DNA from: JANQRZ01 sp965215165
GTDB lineage: Bacteria > Bacteroidota > Rhodothermia > Rhodothermales > JANQRZ01
Assembly: GCA_965215165.1 (NCBI GenBank)
Contig: CBDCCX010000006.1
Span: forward strand, 2,666,001-2,730,000
Reading direction: 5' to 3'
Length of the DNA stretch: 64,000 nt
In this document: piece by piece, positions 59,590-64,000 of the stretch
How positions within the stretch are numbered: the first letter of the stretch is position 1
Layout: each line of letters begins with the position of its first letter
Notes under the pieces: generated by a model
Databases searched by the model: none
What the model was told of the DNA's origin: nothing
What the model saw: the letters and a program-made list of their open reading frames with translations, nothing else
Position numbers and translations under genes: made by a program

Positions 59590-61827
59590 ATGTCTGCCGC
59601 TACCCGCTCCAGCCTCTCGACGTTCGCCCTCGCGGCCGCCGTCGTCGGCTTCCTCGCGCTCGGCCTAGCCGCGCCGCAGCTCAGCGACGCCTCCAGCCAC
59701 CGCGAAGCCCCGGTGATCGCCACCGACCCGCTCGCCGACAACACCGACGTCTACGCGTTCCGCGATCCCAACAGCCCGGACGACGTCGTCCTCGTAGCCA
59801 ACTACATCCCGCTCGAGCTGCCGTCGGGCGGGCCGAACTACCACCAGTTCGGCTGGAATGTCCGCTACGAGATCCACGTCAAGAACCAGACCTCGGCCGG
59901 CGCGCTCGGCTCGGCGACCGACGACATCACCTACCGCTTCACCTTTCGCATCTTTCACGAGGATGGGCAGGGGACCTTCTTCAAGATCCGCCTCGGCCAG
60001 GAGAACGTGAAGGCGACCTACACGATGGAGAAGAGCACCGACGGCGGGCAGTCCTTCCAGACCGTCATCTCCGACGGCTTCGTGCCGCCGCCGAACGTCG
60101 GCCCGCGCTCGATCCAGGACCCCGTGCTCGGCCTCGGGACCACCTACGAGCAGCTCACGCAGCAGGCCATCACCACGGCCTCCTCCGGCGAGACCGTCTT
60201 CGTCGGCCCGCGCGACGACCCGTTCTTCGTCGACCTCGGCGCGACCTTCGACGTGGGCAACCTCCGCGACACCTTCTGCGATGACCCGGCCAACCCAGCG
60301 TGCATCCGCGACGACGTGGCGGGCTTCAACACGCACTCGATCGTGCTGCGCGTGCCGATCGAGGACCTCCAGAAGGACGGGCTCGGGCCGGACGACGCCG
60401 AGAACGTCCTCGACGGCGATTTCGTGATCGGCGTGTGGGCCTCGGCCAGCCGTCCGCGCATCCGGACCTTCTCGCCCGAGTCTGGCCGCATCGCCTACAG
60501 CGGGCCGTGGGCCCAGGTCTCTCGCCTCGGGATGCCGCTCGTCAACGAGGTTATCATCCCGGTCGGCCTCAAGGATAAGTGGAACGCAACCTCGCCCTAC
60601 GACCGGCGCGAGCAGGGCTTCGTGTCGTACTTCGCCAATCCCGAGCTCGCGCTCTACATGGGCAACGGCACCTTCGGCCCGGCCGTCCCGAACCTCAGCG
60701 ACGACCTCACGATCCCGACCAACTCCTACCCCGCCATCGGCGACGTGGACGGCGACGGCAGCGTCGGCTTCGACTTCAACAACGGGGCCGACGGCGTCTT
60801 CGACCTCGTCCAGGCGGGCGTGGACCTCTCCGGGACCGCCTTCGCCGTGCCGCTCCGCCCCAACGGGACCGGCAGCCCCTCGGCCCTGGCCGGCCAGGGC
60901 GAGCCGCGCCGCGTGGACCTGCTGCCGATCATCTACTTCGGCGTGCCGAACCTCATCCCGTACCAACTCGCCACGGGCAAGGACGGCGGCCCGCTCTCGA
61001 CCGGCAAGCCGTTCGTCAACAACTTCCTCCCGATCACCGAGACGCCCGGCGGCGGGCTGTGGGGCGGCGACATGCTGCGCCTCAACATGGCCGTCCCGCC
61101 GACGGACCGCTCCAGCGCGGCCTTCACGGACCTCGGCTCGGAGGGCCTCCTCGGGGCCGCCGTGCTCGGGCTGACCTCGCCGGCCTTCAACCAGACCGAG
61201 GACCTCGAGTTCATCCCGAACATGGACGGCTTCCCGAACGGCCGCCGCCTCGAGGACGACGTGACGCGGATCTCGCTCCAGGCCATCGGCAGCATCGTGC
61301 TGACCGCCGTCGGCTTGCCTGAGGACGACGCCGTCGCCGCCGACTACTCGGACCTCCTCTCGGAGGACTTCCTCGCCGAGCTCGGCTTCGTCGCCGGCCC
61401 GACGGCCAACGACATCGCGTTGCGGCCGGACTTCCCCTACCTCGCCAACCCGCAGCGCGGCTACGACTTCGTCCGCGACGTCACGGCGGAGGGGGCTCGC
61501 AGCGTGGTGGACGCGCTCGGCCTCGAGGCGGGCACGAGCGCGCTCAGCCTCGGCGTGCCGGCGGCGTTCCTGCTCGACCAGAACTACCCCAACCCGTTCG
61601 GGGCCTCGACGACCCTGAAGTACCAGGTCTCGTCGCCCAGCGCCGTCCGGCTCGAGGTGTTCGACATCCAGGGCCAGCTCGTCAAGACGCTCGTCAACGG
61701 GCCCCAGGCGGAGGGCACGCACACCGCCGAGTGGGACGCCCGCGGCCTAGCGAGCGGGACGTACTTCTACCGCCTCAGCGTCGACGGCCGCACGATCTCG
61801 ACCAAGAAAGCGGTGCTCGTTCGCTAG
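59590..61827 (+). CDS. T9SS-secreted DUF4331 protein
   Basis: This 745-residue protein has an N-terminal hydrophobic signal (STFALAAAVVGFLALGLAA) and the DUF4331 opening SSHREAPVIATDPLADNTDVYAFRDPNSPDDVVLVANYIPLE. The domain runs to about residue 400 with family blocks such as DVGNLRDTFCDDPAN and GFNTHSIVLRVPIEDL. The end is a T9SS type A domain (LDQNYPNPFGASTTLKY, VFDIQGQLVKTL, LASGTYFYRL). The function of DUF4331 proteins is unknown. It shares its neighbourhood with a TPR protein (62133) and a small membrane protein. ATG 59590; the frame begins before at low confidence. Confidence 0.9.
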   Translation: MSAATRSSLSTFALAAAVVGFLALGLAAPQLSDASSHREAPVIATDPLADNTDVYAFRDPNSPDDVVLVANYIPLELPSGGPNYHQFGWNVRYEIHVKNQTSAGALGSATDDITYRFTFRIFHEDGQGTFFKIRLGQENVKATYTMEKSTDGGQSFQTVISDGFVPPPNVGPRSIQDPVLGLGTTYEQLTQQAITTASSGETVFVGPRDDPFFVDLGATFDVGNLRDTFCDDPANPACIRDDVAGFNTHSIVLRVPIEDLQKDGLGPDDAENVLDGDFVIGVWASASRPRIRTFSPESGRIAYSGPWAQVSRLGMPLVNEVIIPVGLKDKWNATSPYDRREQGFVSYFANPELALYMGNGTFGPAVPNLSDDLTIPTNSYPAIGDVDGDGSVGFDFNNGADGVFDLVQAGVDLSGTAFAVPLRPNGTGSPSALAGQGEPRRVDLLPIIYFGVPNLIPYQLATGKDGGPLSTGKPFVNNFLPITETPGGGLWGGDMLRLNMAVPPTDRSSAAFTDLGSEGLLGAAVLGLTSPAFNQTEDLEFIPNMDGFPNGRRLEDDVTRISLQAIGSIVLTAVGLPEDDAVAADYSDLLSEDFLAELGFVAGPTANDIALRPDFPYLANPQRGYDFVRDVTAEGARSVVDALGLEAGTSALSLGVPAAFLLDQNYPNPFGASTTLKYQVSSPSAVRLEVFDIQGQLVKTLVNGPQAEGTHTAEWDARGLASGTYFYRLSVDGRTISTKKAVLVR

Positions 61828-62132
61828 CCGCGCAGCCACCCCGTGGTCTCCTCCCTCCTGGCTGCGGGGGCTGACGAGCCGCCGGTTCCTGGTTCCCCCG
61901 GACCAGTGAGCCGGCGGCTCGCTTCGTGGCCCCTGCCGAGTGCGCGGCGCGTGAACACACCGCGCGAGGCATGGGCACAACCTGGGCACTGCCTGAGCTT
62001 GCTGTGCCAGCCCCGTTTCGTTTTCTTGGTTCTGTTTTCAGCGGGGGCTGACGAGGCCGCCGGTTGCCGATGCTCCGGCGGCCGGCGGCCTCGTCTACCT
62101 TCGTTTCCCTGCTCGCCACTCCGCACGTCGCC
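61828..62132. other. 305-bp gap with two related hairpins
   Basis: Hairpin 1: GAGCCGCCGG (61876-61885) with CCGGCGGCTC (61911-61920). Hairpin 2: GACGAGGCCGCCGG (62050-62063) with CCGGCGGCCTCGTC (62082-62095), 14 bp perfect. Both sit in a common context GCGGGGGCTGACGAG...CCGCCGGTT, so they are two copies of one palindromic element. No T-runs follow. They probably end or process the DUF4331 transcript. No gene is seen here. Confidence 0.75.
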
Positions 62133-63467
62133 ATGCACTCTTCTCTCCGCCCCGTCCTCGTCGTCGCCCTCATCGCTGCGGCCGGGTTCGCCGGGGTTTC
62201 GCTCTGGAACGCACAGCAGGACGACGCCCCGCTGCCCGAGGGGCCGAAGCAGGTCCTCCCGGCCTCCGAGTTCGTCAACGCAGAGGCGTCCCTCGAATAC
62301 TACCGCGAGGCGCTCCGCCGCAACCCCGAGGACATCGAGAGCCGAGTGGCGCTCGCGCAGGTGCTGCTCCAGCAGGCGCGGGCCACGGGGCGCGAGAGCG
62401 AGTACGTCCCCCTGGCCGAGGCCGCCCTCGCCGAGGCGCTCCGGCAGGACCCCGAGCACTACCACGCGCTGCTCCTGCAAGCCTCGCTCCTCAACACGCT
62501 CCACCGCTTCGAGGACGCCCGCGACCTCGCCGAGCGGCTGATCGCCCGCTACCCCGAGCACGCCTTCCCCTACGGCCTGCTCACCGACGCGCTCGTCGAG
62601 CTCGGCGAGTACGACGCGGCAGTCTCAGCCTCCGACTCGATGAACGCCATCAAGCCGAGCATCGCCTCGTACGCCCGCGCCTCCTACCTCCGCGAGCTGC
62701 ACGGCGACACCGGGGGGGCCATCGAGGCGATGCGCTTGGCCGTCGACGCCGGGGCCTACGGGCAGGCCGACCGCGCGTGGGCCGTCTACCAGCTCGCAGG
62801 CCTCTACCTCGCTGACGCGAAGCCCGACACGGCGGCCTTCCTCTTCAACGGTCTCCTCGAGGAGCGGCCCGACTACGCCCGCGCCGTCGCCGGCCTCGGC
62901 CATGTCGCCCTCGTCAAGGGCGAGACGGACGAGGCCATCCGGCGGCTCGAAACGGCCTACGGCATGGCCCCGCTCGACGTGGCGCAGGAGCTGCTCGCCG
63001 AGGCCTGGGCCGTCAAGGGCGACGAGCGGAAGGCCGCCGCGGCCCTTAGGAAGGTCCGGCAGGGCCTGGCCGACGCCCGCGACATGGGCGAGATCGTCGA
63101 GATGGAAGAGGCCGACCTGATGCTCGACCACGACATCGAGGTCGAGCGGGCGCTGGGCATGGCGCAGCGGCAGGTCGAGCGCCGGCCGGGGCACCTCCAC
63201 GCTAACGAGACCTACGCTTGGGCGCTCCACCACAACGGCCGCTCCGCCGAGGCGATTCCCTACATCGAGCGCGCGATGCGGCTCGGCACCGGCGACGCGA
63301 TGGTCCACTTCCGCGCCGGGCTGATCTACGACGGGGCCGGCGACCGCGCCGAGGCCGTCCGCCACCTCCGCCTCGCGCTCGACAACCACCTCCGCATGGA
63401 AAGCCCGACGGCCGAGGCCGAGGCGCGGGCCACGCTGGACCGGCTCGGCGGCGCGGCGTCGGCCTGA
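62133..63467 (+). CDS. Exported/anchored tetratricopeptide-repeat protein
   Basis: This 444-residue protein has an N-terminal hydrophobic segment (VLVVALIAAAGFAGVSLW, about 8-25) that is a signal anchor. Then TPRs follow: EYYREALRRNPEDIESRVALAQVLLQQ, AEAALAEALRQDPEHYHALLLQASLLN, AVSASDSMNAIKPSIASYARASYL, and more up to EAIPYIERAMRLGTGDAMVHFRAGLIYDG. TPR arrays bind partner proteins. It follows the DUF4331 gene on the same strand and may be functionally linked with it. ATG 62133 is chosen at the signal anchor. Confidence 0.88.
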   Translation: MHSSLRPVLVVALIAAAGFAGVSLWNAQQDDAPLPEGPKQVLPASEFVNAEASLEYYREALRRNPEDIESRVALAQVLLQQARATGRESEYVPLAEAALAEALRQDPEHYHALLLQASLLNTLHRFEDARDLAERLIARYPEHAFPYGLLTDALVELGEYDAAVSASDSMNAIKPSIASYARASYLRELHGDTGGAIEAMRLAVDAGAYGQADRAWAVYQLAGLYLADAKPDTAAFLFNGLLEERPDYARAVAGLGHVALVKGETDEAIRRLETAYGMAPLDVAQELLAEAWAVKGDERKAAAALRKVRQGLADARDMGEIVEMEEADLMLDHDIEVERALGMAQRQVERRPGHLHANETYAWALHHNGRSAEAIPYIERAMRLGTGDAMVHFRAGLIYDGAGDRAEAVRHLRLALDNHLRMESPTAEAEARATLDRLGGAASA

Positions 63468-63545
63468 CGAATCGGGGGCGCACTCCCCGAACCAGGCGCA
63501 GCCTGCCTCGCCTCCACGATCTCTTTCACCCTCCCGACGTCCTCC

Positions 63546-63896
63546 ATGAGAAAGCCCATCGCTCCCCGCCTCCACGGCGTGCTCGACTACGTCGTGGTCG
63601 TGGTCTTCCTCCTCGCCCCAGCGCTGCTCGGGCTGAGCGGCTTGGCGGCGATGGTTTCCTACGTGCTGGCGGGCGTCCACCTGCTGATGACGGTGCTCAC
63701 GGCGTTCCCGCTCGGCCTCGCGGCCGTCGTGCCGTTCTCCCTGCACGGGACAGTCGAGGTGGTCGTCGGGGTGCTGCTTGCGGTGCTCGCCTTCGCGCTG
63801 TTCGAGGGGGTGGCGACGGGCTTCTATCTGGCGATGGGCCTGGTCATCCTGCTCGTGTGGGCGCTCACCGACTACCGCTCGCCCGCCCTCGCCTGA
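63546..63896 (+). CDS. Small SPW-repeat-like membrane protein
   Basis: This 116-residue protein is four hydrophobic helices: YVVVVVFLLAPALLGLSG, MVSYVLAGVHLLMTVLTAF, VPFSLHGTVEVVVGVLLAVLAF and FYLAMGLVILLVWAL. The pattern resembles SPW/DUF-type small four-helix membrane proteins. No function is known. It starts 79 bp after the TPR stop and is probably co-expressed with it. ATG 63546. Confidence 0.75.
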   Translation: MRKPIAPRLHGVLDYVVVVVFLLAPALLGLSGLAAMVSYVLAGVHLLMTVLTAFPLGLAAVVPFSLHGTVEVVVGVLLAVLAFALFEGVATGFYLAMGLVILLVWALTDYRSPALA

Positions 63897-63925
63897 CGCT
63901 GCCGGGCTGCTCCCCGGTGTAGAAG

Positions 63926-64000
63926 ATGGAGTCCCGCCGACGCACCTACCGCCCCCGCTCGCAGCCCTCGCCGGTCCGCCGAGTGCTGGCCGTGCTCGTG
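63926..64000 (+). CDS. Start of a gene cut by the window edge
   Basis: ATG 63926 opens MESRRRTYRPRSQPSP and then a hydrophobic VLAVLV at the edge. The arginine-rich leader followed by a membrane-like run is common for small membrane proteins. Too little is visible to name it. Confidence 0.35.
   Translation, partial: MESRRRTYRPRSQPSPVRRVLAVLV

Overview
The window comes from a GC-rich member of the Bacteroidota, most likely order Rhodothermales (relatives of Salinibacter, Rhodothermus, Rubricoccus). The main evidence is six secreted proteins that end in the type IX secretion (T9SS) type A sorting domain (YPNPF ... VYDxxGRxV ... LxSGxYxxR), one promoter that fits the Bacteroidota -33 TTG / -7 TAnnTTTG pattern, few Shine-Dalgarno sites, and Bacteroidota-like versions of dnaB, gyrB, uvrA, pyrG and hflX. 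I saw no rRNA, tRNA, CRISPR array, transposase or integrase.

Layout. 1-8.8 kb: a PhoD-type phosphatase (cut by the window edge), a T9SS-secreted phosphodiesterase/phosphatase, dnaB, a uracil-DNA glycosylase with no cysteines, a TPR protein and a lipoprotein. A six-copy 17-bp tandem repeat lies just upstream of the lipoprotein gene. 8.9-18.5 kb: two coupled GT4 glycosyltransferases, uvrA, a RecA/KaiC-like protein with a degenerate P-loop, a 638-bp gene-free stretch with hairpins, and pyrG. 18.6-23.1 kb: a Uma2 nuclease-like protein, then a surface-sugar set (methyltransferase, epimerase, glycosyltransferase) preceded by two tandem copies of a small peptide gene with a lasso-peptide-type leader. 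23.4-26.8 kb: two T9SS-secreted proteins, each with a strong terminator. 26.8-35.7 kb: GT2 glycosyltransferase, two outer-membrane barrel proteins, deoxynucleoside kinase, NDUFA9-like reductase and a second Uma2 protein. 35.7-43 kb: gyrB, a helical protein, a CBS protein, hflX and a BatA/VWA protein. 43-44 kb: a HepT/MntA toxin-antitoxin pair between 114-bp direct repeats. 44-52.4 kb: SpoIID-like protein, alpha/beta hydrolase, SDR and two large T9SS proteins. 52.4-55.2 kb: an Eco29kI-like restriction enzyme and an amino-methyltransferase, inserted at the 3' end of a ferredoxin gene between 87-bp direct repeats. 55.2-64 kb: lipoprotein, small membrane proteins, two GT4 enzymes, a CsbD-like protein, a DUF4331 T9SS protein and a TPR protein.

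Most genes are housekeeping or cell-surface genes. The accessory layer is the point of interest. Two unrelated defence-type modules (HepT/MntA and the restriction-modification pair) each sit between long direct repeats copied from the end of the neighbouring resident gene. In both cases the resident gene stays intact, and no recombinase gene is present. The duplicated lasso-leader peptides, and a beta-sandwich-like segment shared by four T9SS proteins just before the sorting domain, are the other two structures I would follow up first.
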